This document shows positions 26,902 through 35,426 of a DNA stretch of 64,000 bases, piece by piece; within the stretch, counting starts at the first letter, position 1; every line of letters begins with the position of its first letter. Below the pieces are notes generated by a model. That model was given only the letters and a program-made list of their open reading frames with translations, ran no database searches and had not been told where the DNA came from. The stretch is from Peptostreptococcus russellii. GTDB lineage: Bacteria; Bacillota; Clostridia; Peptostreptococcales; Peptostreptococcaceae. The stretch covers positions 1 through 64,000 of the forward strand of contig NZ_JYGE01000005.1 of NCBI RefSeq assembly GCF_003012055.1, written 5' to 3'. A program made the translations under genes and the position numbers.

Positions 26902-28043
26902 TATTTAATCGCCTCCTCTTCTGAATTGTCTTCCATTAAGAACTTTCTGCTCAAAGTAGACACCATCTTACTGTTTGTAAGAAGTCCCACTAGCTTTTCA
27001 TCTTTATCTATTACTGGAATACTGTTTACACTTGACTCTTCTATCATCTTTAATACATCAACCATATTGTCTCCAACATGAGCAACATATCTTACCTTGG
27101 ACATAAATTCCTCTGCCTTCATTATAGGACTCGTTGCCTTGAATATAGAAGACCTTGTAACTATTCCTCTAATACGCTTTTCATCATCAACCACAATCAA
27201 GCTATCTATATTGTGATCTCTCATCCTCTTTACACATCTATTTCTAATCATATCACCCTTGCAAGTTATTGGTGTTTTGATCATGAAATCTTCAACTTTA
27301 ATATATTGAGGAGAATCCCAAATTCTATTTGCACCAACAAAGTTTTTAACAAAATCATTTGCAGGATTTCTCAGTATATTTTCAGTCTTATCAAATTGAA
27401 CAATATTACCATCTTTCAATATACAAATTCTATCTGCTATCTTGATGGCCTCATCCATATCATGAGTTACAAATACCATAGTCTTTTTTATCTTTGTCTG
27501 CATCTCCATAAGTTCATCTTGAAGATTAGATCTTGTCACTGGGTCAAGTGCTGAAAAAGGCTCATCAAATAATATAATATCTGGGTCATTTGCCAAAGCC
27601 CTGATTACACCAATACGCTGCCTCTGACCGCCCGACATTTCTATTGGATAACGATCAAGATATACTTCTGGATCCAAATCCACCATTTCCATCAAGCTAT
27701 GTGTTTTTTCAAGTATCTTTTTAGGATCCTTTTTTTCAAGCTTTTCTATTACTTCTATGTTATCCTTAATAGTCATATGAGGAAATAGACCACCTTGCTG
27801 GATTACATAACCAATATTTCTCCTCATTTTAACCTTGTCCATTTCATTTATATCTTTACCGTCAATCAAGATTTTTCCATCAGTAATAGGTATCAAACGA
27901 TTAATCATTTTTAAGGTAGTAGTTTTTCCACATCCACTAGGACCTATAATAACCGTCAGTTCACCTTCTTGTATTTCCATATTAAGATTTTTTAATACAG
28001 GATTTCCCCTATATTCTTTTGTAACATTACAAAATTGAATCAT
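26901..28043 (-). CDS. OpuCA-type ATPase with two CBS domains
   Basis: A 380-residue ABC ATPase with Walker A GPSGCGKTT (about 34-42), Q-loop YVIQQGGLFPHMT, signature MSGGQRQR, Walker B IILFDEP and H-loop VTHD. Two C-terminal CBS domains (about 250-305 and 310-368) in OpuA/OpuC sense ionic strength or nucleotides. It is first in the two-gene operon, under a promoter with an internal palindrome. Confidence 0.95.
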   Translation of the reverse strand: MIQFCNVTKEYRGNPVLKNLNMEIQEGELTVIIGPSGCGKTTTLKMINRLIPITDGKILIDGKDINEMDKVKMRRNIGYVIQQGGLFPHMTIKDNIEVIEKLEKKDPKKILEKTHSLMEMVDLDPEVYLDRYPIEMSGGQRQRIGVIRALANDPDIILFDEPFSALDPVTRSNLQDELMEMQTKIKKTMVFVTHDMDEAIKIADRICILKDGNIVQFDKTENILRNPANDFVKNFVGANRIWDSPQYIKVEDFMIKTPITCKGDMIRNRCVKRMRDHNIDSLIVVDDEKRIRGIVTRSSIFKATSPIMKAEEFMSKVRYVAHVGDNMVDVLKMIEESSVNSIPVIDKDEKLVGLLTNSKMVSTLSRKFLMEDNSEEEAIK

Positions 28044-28122
28044 AATAGCACCTCCGTTTCACTAAAATTAATATTCTTTCTAATCATTTAGATTTATAAA
28101 TTAAATATTAGTTACACTAACT

Positions 28123-28151
28123 ATGTTATAACTTATAACAAATTATGTCAA
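28123..28151 (-). promoter_or_regulatory. opuC promoter with internal palindrome
   Basis: On the minus strand TTGACA (28146-28151), 17 bases, TAACAT (28123-28128). The palindrome gttataacttataac (28125-28139) covers the spacer and part of the -10. A second small inverted repeat, ttagt-tac-actaa, lies just downstream. A GbsR/OpcR-like regulator could bind here; this is inference. Confidence 0.55.
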
Positions 28152-28489
28152 ATATGATAAGGGCTTTAAGTATCAAAAAAATTGCTCTTTTAAACTTATA
28201 AGATAACTTTTTATAAATGATAAATTACTCATTTTTATTGCAAAAAAAGCTTTAAAAGTCTTAAAATTTCAGTCATTTTATGAATTTTAAATTTTTTTAT
28301 CTTTTTATGAAAATATAACAGATATATTTTTTATAATTATTTTTTATTTTTTTTATAATTATAACTTTTTTACTTATATATCCATATTCTATTTTATAGA
28401 TTTTTAATAATTCGATTGAATCTATTTTAAATCAAACTTTCTAACTTATAAACATAATAACTTTAAATTTCTATATGTTTTTTCTAAAC
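28152..28489. other. AT-rich intergenic spacer
   Basis: About 340 bases of very AT-rich DNA between the opuC promoter and the stop of the DUF3592-like gene. No gene or clear terminator is seen. Confidence 0.5.
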
Positions 28490-29320
28490 TTAAATATATA
28501 TAGCTACTATTCCAATTGCTCCCATTATAAGAAGTACTAACCCCATCAATAACATACTCTGCTTTGGTCTCTCCTCCAAAACTTCTCCACTGTCCTTATC
28601 AATATAGATAGACATTTTCTTACCCAAAGGATAAAAGTTATAGTCATTTGAATGTAGCCTGCTTCTTCTTATCTTTTCTAAACCATCATACTCATACTTT
28701 AAAACGGGACAATATAGGGCAGTTGCTGCCTTATGTTTTTTCTCTCCTTCTTCATTAACATTTATTTTCTGCCACTTCAATACAGCTACTATCTCTGAAT
28801 CTATTTCTTCTAAATTTCTCTTCTTTTCTTTCAAATATACAAATATTAGAGCTATTCCTACTAAGCTCGATAAGGGTGCCATTAAAGCTGTTAAATATGT
28901 CTCTGAAAACTTCATCTTTGCAAATGGCGTTAAAAATATAAAAAATCCTATTACAAGCATAAGCCATTGACCTAATAAAAATGTCTTGCTTTTATTGAAA
29001 ACCTTCATTTTCAACTTATTAGATGCATCTGTCATTATGCTTATATCATCCCCTTTTTTATACTCATCCATACTGTTTATTGTATATCTTTTCTTTTTGT
29101 TATTATCTCTAACTTCAATATTTAACTTATAATAAAACTGTCTATAAAAGCCCTGATTATCCATTTCCTTGACCAGCTTAGAACTCAAAACCTTACCATC
29201 TATAAGTGTCTTAGGATTTTCCAATCTCTTCTGATGCCTTATAGTGCTAGTACTCACAAATATTAAAATAAAACCCAACAATATTTGAAAGTAGCCCCTA
29301 ATACTAATTTCACTAAACAT
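28490..29320 (-). CDS. Membrane protein, DUF3592-like
   Basis: A 276-residue protein with four hydrophobic segments (about 9-25, 115-132, 142-163 and 256-275). Two soluble beta-rich stretches of similar design lie between them: the first has IDGKVLSSKLVKEMD..YKKGDDISIMTDASNKLK and the second has YCPVLKYEYDGLEK..YPLGKKMSIYIDKDSGEV. This layout resembles a duplicated DUF3592 domain. No role is known. It stands alone, and the assignment is by pattern only. Confidence 0.6.
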   Translation of the reverse strand: MFSEISIRGYFQILLGFILIFVSTSTIRHQKRLENPKTLIDGKVLSSKLVKEMDNQGFYRQFYYKLNIEVRDNNKKKRYTINSMDEYKKGDDISIMTDASNKLKMKVFNKSKTFLLGQWLMLVIGFFIFLTPFAKMKFSETYLTALMAPLSSLVGIALIFVYLKEKKRNLEEIDSEIVAVLKWQKINVNEEGEKKHKAATALYCPVLKYEYDGLEKIRRSRLHSNDYNFYPLGKKMSIYIDKDSGEVLEERPKQSMLLMGLVLLIMGAIGIVAIYI

Positions 29321-30017
29321 ATTATCAACGTCTCCTCTATTTATATAAGTCTTTAGCCATCAAGTAATTTTTATGCTATTTTATATTCTATAGGCGCAAA
29401 ATTATAAAATACAATAAAATCTAATATAATCAATATAATTTTAACTTTTAACTTGAATTCTGCCTATACATTATATTATACAGAATATTTCCTTATCTTT
29501 CCATGATATTTATTTAATTTTTCTGAAAAAAGCAAATATTTTTTTATTTATTTATTTTTAATATTGCTAAAATCTTAAGTATTTTCTATATATATTTTTA
29601 ATAGCTATATTTTATTTATAAATTATCTTATTTAGCTTTCAAAATTTCACTTTTACATTTTTATATATTTATTCTAAATTAATATATGTATATTAATATT
29701 TCCTTCTACACACTACCTTTCAATGCTTATAAGTCTTTATGTTGAGTTTTATGTCCTTTAATAGCCATAATAAATGTATAATTTCATACATTTATTATGG
29801 CTTACTCTATATTTTTATATAGATTTTAAATATTTATAATGTTATATTTAAATTAAAAGAATAATGAAAATATTTGTTTTTAAAGGAAAAAATAAACATT
29901 TACCATAACATTATTCAACTTTAAATCTTATCATTTTCTTAACTATAATATTTAGAAATCAAAAATGATAATTATATTTTATAGCTTTAATAATATAAGC
30001 TAGGAAAGGACTATCAA
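29321..30017. other. Long AT-rich spacer with one strong hairpin
   Basis: About 700 bases without a plausible gene. Its only strong structure is a perfect 17-bp hairpin at 29763-29802 (listed separately). Confidence 0.5.
29763..29802. repeat. Orphan 17-bp perfect inverted repeat
   Basis: The arms agccataataaatgtat and atacatttattatggct with loop aatttc form a 17-bp perfect stem. It is over 400 bases from the nearest gene stop and has only a broken T-rich tail. It could be the terminator of a lost gene or an unannotated small RNA. Confidence 0.55.
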
Positions 30018-30401
30018 ATGGATCAAAATATAGGTAACAAAACCATTTCTAATGAAGTTCAAAAAGCAAAAAAAAGTAAACTGGCCTTAATTTCTCTTAT
30101 ACTAGGGGCTTTATATCTACTTTTTATAATTACTTATTTCACAAATACAGGCCTAAACTCTACTGATAGTGCTGAGGCTATTGGTGCTGGAATAGCAACA
30201 ATGCTTGTCCTTCCACACATAATATGTACAGCCATTGCTCTTTTATTTAATATTTTGGGGTATGTTATGAATAAGAGAAACTTCATATTAGTAGCAGCTA
30301 TATTGTACTGTGTCTCTATGATACTTTTCATAATGTACTTTATGTTCGTTATATTACAGGCCATATTATGCTTTGTAGCCTATGCAAAAATGAAAAATTA
30401 A
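30018..30401 (+). CDS. Small multi-helix membrane protein, unknown
   Basis: A 127-residue protein. A polar N-terminus (1-23, MDQNIGNKTISNEVQKAKKSK) precedes about four hydrophobic helices (24-45, 58-83, 89-106, 104-123). Not recognised; the layout resembles DUF4190/DUF4064-type membrane proteins. RBS GGAAAGGACTATCAAATG supports the start. It converges with the zinc-ribbon gene on a shared terminator. Confidence 0.65.
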   Translation: MDQNIGNKTISNEVQKAKKSKLALISLILGALYLLFIITYFTNTGLNSTDSAEAIGAGIATMLVLPHIICTAIALLFNILGYVMNKRNFILVAAILYCVSMILFIMYFMFVILQAILCFVAYAKMKN

Positions 30402-30447
30402 TAATAAAAACTCCCTATGACTAGTCCAAGGGAGTTTTTATTATTAA
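30398..30447. terminator. Bidirectional terminator containing both stop codons
   Basis: An 18-bp perfect stem (ttaataataaaaactccc/gggagtttttattattaa). The stop codons of the flanking convergent genes lie inside the two arms. Confidence 0.88.
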
Positions 30448-30686
30448 TCACTTCTATTTTCATTTATCATCATAAGTAACTTCTTACATTCTTGACAGTG
30501 CCAAGCTGTACAATCATGCGATAAGTTTATAGATACTTTTACTCTTCTTTCCTGTATCTTTCTCTTTATCCTTTTAGCACTTATATCTTTTTCTGGTATA
30601 AAGACATACTTTTCATCATAGCCACCTATTCCTTCTCTTTCCACTCTTCCATTTTCCATCTCTTTTCCACATATTGGACAGTCCAT
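30444..30686 (-). CDS. Small zinc-ribbon protein
   Basis: An 80-residue protein with CPICGKEM near the N-terminus and CTAWHCQECKKLL near the C-terminus, giving CxxC...CxxC zinc ligands around a basic middle (KRIKRKIQERRVKV). It resembles the PF20097 zinc-ribbon group. I chose the ATG at 30686, because GGAG lies 9 bases upstream; an ATG three codons earlier abuts the ribosome binding site. Function unknown. Confidence 0.75.
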   Translation of the reverse strand: MDCPICGKEMENGRVEREGIGGYDEKYVFIPEKDISAKRIKRKIQERRVKVSINLSHDCTAWHCQECKKLLMMINENRSD

Positions 30687-30763
30687 AAATAACATCTCCT
30701 CTCACTTTTGCAAGATAACATTTTTAAACTATAAATATACTCTCTTAAATATATTATAGCTCA

Positions 30764-31648
30764 TTAACAATAGACGTCTATGTGTGACTCCAATACACTG
30801 ACATCAATTGGAAGTATATCACCCTCATCTCCATCTATATTTGTCGTCAATATTACACCATCATTTGATTCGATATGCCCCTTTTTAAACTTCTTATAAG
30901 CAACAAGCTTACTAGATGTATCTACACCCTTCAATAAATCTGGAAAAGTTCTTATAGTATCAATAACAGACTCATCTTTCAAACAAATCATATGTAAGTA
31001 ACCATCATCTACTTTTGCATTCGGTAAAATCTGCTCAAAGCCCCCTATAGAGTTTGTCAATCCTATTAAAATCATGCTGCTTTGTATCTCACTTTCTTTT
31101 CCATCTGCCATTATTTTGAAAGGATAAGACTGAGTATATTTAAAATGTTTAAATCCAGATATAAAGTATGCAAATTTACCTAGTCTTGTTTTTTTACTAG
31201 AATCAACATCATTTATAGCTTCTGGAATAACACCTATAGCCACAACATTCATAAAGTAACTATTATTTATCTTACCTATATCTATTTTCTTTCTTTTAGA
31301 AATATCTATATTTTCTATTGCATCTTTAGGATCTAGTGGAATCGATAAGGCTCTAGCCAAATCATTCACTGTTCCTAAAGGAAAGAAACCAAAATTAGGC
31401 CTATATTCTTTTTCAGCTATACCATTTATCCCCTCATTGACAGTACCATCACCGCCCATAACAAAAACGCTGTGATATTTTTTTTCAGCTGCTTCACTTG
31501 TAAAGTTTCTAGCATCTCCTGCTTTCTCTGTATATTTTATTTTTACTTCATCAAATATTTCCTTTAATTTTTTTTCAGCTAGCTCTTCATAATCCTTAGC
31601 TTTTTCAAGGCCAGAACTAGGGTTTACAACAAGTAATGCTTTTTTCAT
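30764..31648 (-). CDS. Diacylglycerol/lipid kinase (DagK family)
   Basis: A 294-residue lipid kinase with the DAGK catalytic domain: LLVVNPSSG (2-13), MGGDGTVNEGING (the ATP-binding GGDGT, about 67-79) and LGTVNDLARAL; a C-terminal beta-sandwich ends with the conserved NIDGDEGD. It recycles diacylglycerol to phosphatidic acid, or phosphorylates a related lipid (YegS/BmrU-like). Start is the ATG at 31648, where AAAGGAGG lies 6 bases upstream. The frame stays open upstream through a (Ser-Lys)n stretch encoded by the 19-copy hexamer repeat, but that part is probably untranslated leader. Confidence 0.9.
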   Translation of the reverse strand: MKKALLVVNPSSGLEKAKDYEELAEKKLKEIFDEVKIKYTEKAGDARNFTSEAAEKKYHSVFVMGGDGTVNEGINGIAEKEYRPNFGFFPLGTVNDLARALSIPLDPKDAIENIDISKRKKIDIGKINNSYFMNVVAIGVIPEAINDVDSSKKTRLGKFAYFISGFKHFKYTQSYPFKIMADGKESEIQSSMILIGLTNSIGGFEQILPNAKVDDGYLHMICLKDESVIDTIRTFPDLLKGVDTSSKLVAYKKFKKGHIESNDGVILTTNIDGDEGDILPIDVSVLESHIDVYC

Positions 31649-31658
31649 AATAAACCTC

Positions 31659-31772
31659 CTTTTACTTTTACTTTTACTTTTACTTTTACTTTTACTTTTA
31701 CTTTTACTTTTACTTTTACTTTTACTTTTACTTTTACTTTTACTTTTACTTTTACTTTTACTTTTACTTTTA
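31659..31772. repeat. Hexanucleotide repeat (CTTTTA)19
   Basis: Nineteen uninterrupted copies of CTTTTA (TAAAAG on the gene strand). The last copy merges with the ribosome binding site AAAAGGAGG of the lipid kinase. Copy-number change would alter leader or promoter spacing without shifting a reading frame. Confidence 0.95.
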
Positions 31773-32008
31773 CTCAATTATACCAAAATCATATTATCTT
31801 TACCTTATTTTTTATAGTTATTAGATAAATATTGCTAGAAATATTCTATAATAAGCATATAATTTTCTAAAAATCGCTATATCAGCTATTTAACTTGAAA
31901 TTTATTTGTATTTATAATAATATATCATAAGATTGACTTTTATTCAGTATAGTATTTTTTAAGGAATACTGTTTATAATAATTTAATATTTAATTTAAGG
32001 AGGTTTTT

Positions 32009-33004
32009 ATGTGCACACATATCGTTTTAAAAAATAGTAATTCGAATCTTATTTCTGCAAGAACTATGGATTTTTCACTGGAATTAAACCCCTTGTTTGT
32101 TTCATTCCCTAGAAATTATGAAATGAATCTTATCTTTGAAGGAAAGCTTAATAAGCACTATGCTTTTTGTGGACTAGGAAAAAATGTTGGTGACTATTAC
32201 CTTGCTGATGGGATCAATGAGCACGGTTTATCTTGTGCAGCTCTTTATTTTGAAGGATTTTCAAGTTATTCAAAAGAAAAATATAAAGACAAAGTAAATC
32301 TTGCACCTCACGAATTTTTACATTATATTTTATCAAACTTTAAAAGTAGCCAAGAAATTCTAGAAAATATCGAAAATATAAATATATTAGATCACACTTT
32401 GGACTTTATAGGAAAGGCCGCCCCATTACATTGGGTAATCACTGATTCATCTTCTCGTTCAATCATAATAGAGCCCCTAGATGAAGGCCTTAAAGTTTAT
32501 GAAAATAAAGTTGGTGTGCTGACTAATAGCCCTGATTTGGACTGGCACTATACTAATCTAAGAAATTATATAGGTCTAGATATACACCAGCGTGAAGACA
32601 GAAAAATAGGGGACTTGCTCTTACAACCTTTTGGTCAAGGCAGTGGTAGCTTTGGACTTCCTGGAGATTTCACTCCTCCATCTAGGTTTGTAAGGACGCT
32701 TTTCAATAAGCTTAGCTGTAATGTTGGAGAATCACAGGAAGATCTTTTGGCAGATTCTTGTGCAATACTAAATAATGTTATGATTACAAAGGGTAGTGTT
32801 AAAACCATCAACAACTCTATTGACTATACACAATATGTTTCCTATATAATGCATGATACTTTGACTTATTATTTTAAAACATATACTAATCCTAATATTA
32901 GATCCTTTTCTTTACTAGATTCTAATATAGATGATGATAAAATCTTAGTATTAGAAATAGATGATAAGTTTTCGGCAAAAGATATATTAAAAAATAACAT
33001 ATAA
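32009..33004 (+). CDS. Choloylglycine hydrolase family (bile salt hydrolase/penicillin V acylase-like)
   Basis: A 331-residue Ntn-hydrolase. Met removal exposes the nucleophile Cys2 (MCTHIVLK). Arg18 and Asp21 (ISARTMDFS) match the catalytic residues of bile salt hydrolases, as do Asn in LTNSPDLDWHYTNLRNY and Arg in PPSRFVRTLF. The family deconjugates bile salts or cleaves penicillin V and acyl-homoserine lactones; the substrate cannot be fixed by eye. RBS AAGGAGGTTTTTATG. Monocistronic, with its own terminator. Confidence 0.9.
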   Translation: MCTHIVLKNSNSNLISARTMDFSLELNPLFVSFPRNYEMNLIFEGKLNKHYAFCGLGKNVGDYYLADGINEHGLSCAALYFEGFSSYSKEKYKDKVNLAPHEFLHYILSNFKSSQEILENIENINILDHTLDFIGKAAPLHWVITDSSSRSIIIEPLDEGLKVYENKVGVLTNSPDLDWHYTNLRNYIGLDIHQREDRKIGDLLLQPFGQGSGSFGLPGDFTPPSRFVRTLFNKLSCNVGESQEDLLADSCAILNNVMITKGSVKTINNSIDYTQYVSYIMHDTLTYYFKTYTNPNIRSFSLLDSNIDDDKILVLEIDDKFSAKDILKNNI

Positions 33005-33041
33005 AAAAGAAAAGAGGCTTATATAAGCCTCTTTTCTTTTT
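33004..33041 (+). terminator. Terminator of choloylglycine hydrolase-family gene
   Basis: A perfect stem of 19 bp (AAAAAGAAAAGAGGCTTA/TAAGCCTCTTTTCTTTTT around the centre) with flanking T-runs. Confidence 0.9.
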
Positions 33042-33131
33042 ATTACTTAAGTTCTATTTTTAATCAGTCTATATTTTTTACCTATCTAGTCCATTGCTTA
33101 TAAGCAATTAATATTTTTACTTATTCATCAT

Positions 33132-33527
33132 TTACCTTTTACCTAATTCTGTAGATTCTGTGTATCTCTTAGATATTTCTACGGCTGTGTTATATCTATT
33201 GCTGCCAGCTACTCTTTCCTTATTTTTGATATCTAGCTTATCTTCTATACTATTAGATACTGAATTATATCCTCCACCAATTAATATATTTTCAATTGTC
33301 CAATCATTTATAGCCTTTGCTGTTGTTGGATGAGTATTGTTTGGTGTTGTCAAAAGAATAGGTGACTTAAACTTAGCTGCCAGTGAACTAATAGTGATTC
33401 CATCTGGGAAGTCTGTTCCATCAACTAAAATCATATCTTTTTTATTATTAGTCTTTTCTCTTAGACTATCAGCCACTTTATATGCTGTTTCATAATTATT
33501 TTGTCCAGCGATTCTTCTTACATCATG
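33132..33527 (-). pseudogene. Remnant of CWB2-repeat cell-surface protein
   Basis: The open frame from about 33527 to the stop at 33132 encodes about 1.3 cell wall-binding repeat 2 units: RRIAGQNNYETAYKVADSL, ILVDGTDFPDGITISSLAA, SPILLTT, NILIGGGYNSVSNSIE, then a second RVAGSNRYNTAVEIS. An in-frame TGA and no start codon or RBS lie upstream; no signal peptide or effector domain is present, and the second repeat is cut short. Intact proteins carry about three repeats anchoring to anionic cell-wall polymers. It is therefore a decayed fragment. Confidence 0.8.
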
Positions 33528-33549
33528 ACCTCATCATATTTTTATATAC

Positions 33550-33576
33550 AAAAAGGACCTCATATGAGGCCCTTTT
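33550..33576 (-). terminator. Terminator of TraX-like gene
   Basis: Stem AAAAGG.CCTCAT/ATGAGG.CCTTTT with a T5 tail on the minus strand, just after the gene stop. Confidence 0.8.
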
Positions 33577-33581
33577 CCAAA

Positions 33582-34373
33582 CTATTTATTTATAAAATAT
33601 GAGATTGTATACAGTAAATAAATATGTGCTGGATAGAATATATAGAAGAAGTACTTACTTCCCTTTCTTCCAGGCTTTCCATTATACATAGAAATTGGTA
33701 CTATTGATAAAAGCATCAATGACTGCAACTTATTACCTGTGATATATACAAACACTGACATTAAAATAAGTGGCATCATTCTAATCCATAAATTTTTATC
33801 TCTTAACAAGTAAAATAATACTGCTAGTGCTATCCAAAGAACACCACCTTCTACAAGTATAGGTGTTGGGAATATAACTGCAAGTACCTGCATCAATAAT
33901 ACACTCTTAGATGCTGAAATTAAAACTAAAGCTCCCATTAAGAAAGGTAGCAAAAATGCCAAAATAGATAGTATTATTTTTTTAAAGTTTTTATCTTTAA
34001 TAGCTAATTTCATTACATCTATGAAATACATATAGTATAATCCCAAAAATATTGTTCCAAATATAGAGTTCATTAAAACTACTGAATCCAAAGGCATGAC
34101 CTTTTGTATTACTATAGAACATGCAGACATTAATATATATGCAATCCATAATCTAGCCATATACTTTTTCTTATTCTTTGTATAATAAAATCCTTCAGCA
34201 GATAAAAATAGGAATATCGGTGCTACAAGTCTTCCCACTCCAGTAAACCACATAGGCACTCCATTCATATAAAACATCTGGTGAATATGGTCAAATACCA
34301 TCAATATAATTCCTAATATTTTTAGTTGATAGGATGTTAGTCCTTTAAAATTCTTAAATATTGCCTTTTCCAT
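33582..34373 (-). CDS. TraX family membrane protein
   Basis: A 263-residue protein with about eight hydrophobic segments. The TraX-type N-terminus is GLTSYQLKILGIILMVFDHIHQMFYMNGVP..FTGVGRLVAPIFLFLSAEGFYYTKNKKKYMARLW. It ends with FFYIFYPAHIYLLYTISYFI. TraX of F plasmid acetylates pilin; chromosomal homologues in Firmicutes are acyltransferase-like proteins of unknown substrate. Monocistronic. Confidence 0.87.
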   Translation of the reverse strand: MEKAIFKNFKGLTSYQLKILGIILMVFDHIHQMFYMNGVPMWFTGVGRLVAPIFLFLSAEGFYYTKNKKKYMARLWIAYILMSACSIVIQKVMPLDSVVLMNSIFGTIFLGLYYMYFIDVMKLAIKDKNFKKIILSILAFLLPFLMGALVLISASKSVLLMQVLAVIFPTPILVEGGVLWIALAVLFYLLRDKNLWIRMMPLILMSVFVYITGNKLQSLMLLSIVPISMYNGKPGRKGSKYFFYIFYPAHIYLLYTISYFINK

Positions 34374-34510
34374 AATTATACCTCCAATTCTTTTTTTGTA
34401 TAAAACATATTATATCAGATATATAAATTGTTTTCTTCTTACAGAAATGTAAGGTTGCAAAGAAAAGGTTTTTTATTTATAAATTCAAGATTTTATCGCA
34501 AAAATAAAAA

Positions 34511-34532
34511 ATAGTTGGCAAATGCCAACTAT
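34511..34532 (-). terminator. Terminator of udk
   Basis: Stem ATAGTTGGCA/TGCCAACTAT followed on the minus strand by TTTTTT, about 10 bases after the uridine kinase stop. Confidence 0.85.
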
Positions 34533-34542
34533 CAAAATGATT

Positions 34543-35163
34543 TTATCTATTTTTTAAGATTGAATTAATATGTTTTACTAACATATCAATAGCTATTATA
34601 TTTTCTCCACCTCTAGGAATTATAATATCAGCATATTTCTTTGAAGGTTCAACAAATTCCTCGTGCATAGGCTTTACAGTTTCTCTATACTGTGTCAATA
34701 TAGAGTCTATTGTTCTGGCTCTCTCTGAAATATCTCTCAATATCCTTCTCATCAATCTTTCATCTGCATCTGTGTCCACAAATATTTTAACATCCATTAA
34801 ATCTCTAAGCTCTTTATTCTCTAATATCAAAAATCCATCTATTATAATTACAGGTTGTGGCTTAACTAGATATTCCTTCTTAGATCTTGTATGTATTGTA
34901 TAGTCGTATTCTGGTCTATAAATCTCTTCCCCAGATTTAAGCTTTTTTATATCGTTTATCATCCTATCTGTTTCGAATGAGTTTGGATGGTCATAGTTTA
35001 AATTATTTCTTTCTTCCATAGAAATATCATCATTTGATTTATAGTAATAATCATGACAAAGAACTTCTATTTCTTCTTTAAACTCTTTTTTTAATTTCTC
35101 AATAATAGTTGTTTTTCCTGAGGCAGACCCTCCTGCAACACCGACTATCATTACTTTACTCAT
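34543..35163 (-). CDS. udk: Uridine kinase
   Basis: A 206-residue P-loop kinase that phosphorylates uridine/cytidine in pyrimidine salvage. Walker A is GVAGGSASGKTT (about 7-18). Other motifs are CHDYYYKSNDDIS, NYDHPNSFETD, RPEYDYTIHTR, VIIIDGFLIL and FVDTDADERLMRRILRDISERAR. Full length and monocistronic. Confidence 0.95.
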   Translation of the reverse strand: MSKVMIVGVAGGSASGKTTIIEKLKKEFKEEIEVLCHDYYYKSNDDISMEERNNLNYDHPNSFETDRMINDIKKLKSGEEIYRPEYDYTIHTRSKKEYLVKPQPVIIIDGFLILENKELRDLMDVKIFVDTDADERLMRRILRDISERARTIDSILTQYRETVKPMHEEFVEPSKKYADIIIPRGGENIIAIDMLVKHINSILKNR

Positions 35164-35340
35164 AACTTTCTCCTTTTCATTAAAGCATAGACTGCTTTAT
35201 CAACATTTTCTCTTAGTTAAATTGCTTTTTTTATTCATATATAGGATTACTACCCATATTATCTTATCAAAAAAAATAAAAAAATACTAGCAAAAATTGT
35301 AATATATAAGCTTTTGATAAAATCCTTTTTTAAAAAACCT

Positions 35341-35394
35341 ATTGTAAACCCGTTTATTTTAATAGTTTACAATGTCCGTTTTTTATGTTAATAT
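35341..35394 (+). promoter_or_regulatory. bioY promoter with BirA-type operator
   Basis: The inverted repeat attgtaaac (35341-35349) / gtttacaat (35365-35373) matches the known BirA operator design (TTGTAAAC-spacer-GTTTACAA). TTTACA of its right arm (35366-35371) doubles as the -35, and TAATAT (35389-35394) follows after 17 bases. Biotinyl-AMP-loaded BirA would block the promoter. Confidence 0.85.
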
Positions 35395-35426
35395 ACTGAT
35401 ATTATATGGATTAAAAGGAGAATAAA

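Noticed and set aside
27078-27554. 158-residue antisense frame in the OpuCA-type gene
   Set aside because: No RBS, and it lies wholly inside a gene with clear ABC motifs.
31649-31777. (Ser-Lys)n extension as the true N-terminus of the lipid kinase
   Set aside because: It starts at a TTG with no RBS, while the ATG at 31648 has a perfect AAAGGAGG; kept as a possibility under the repeat finding.
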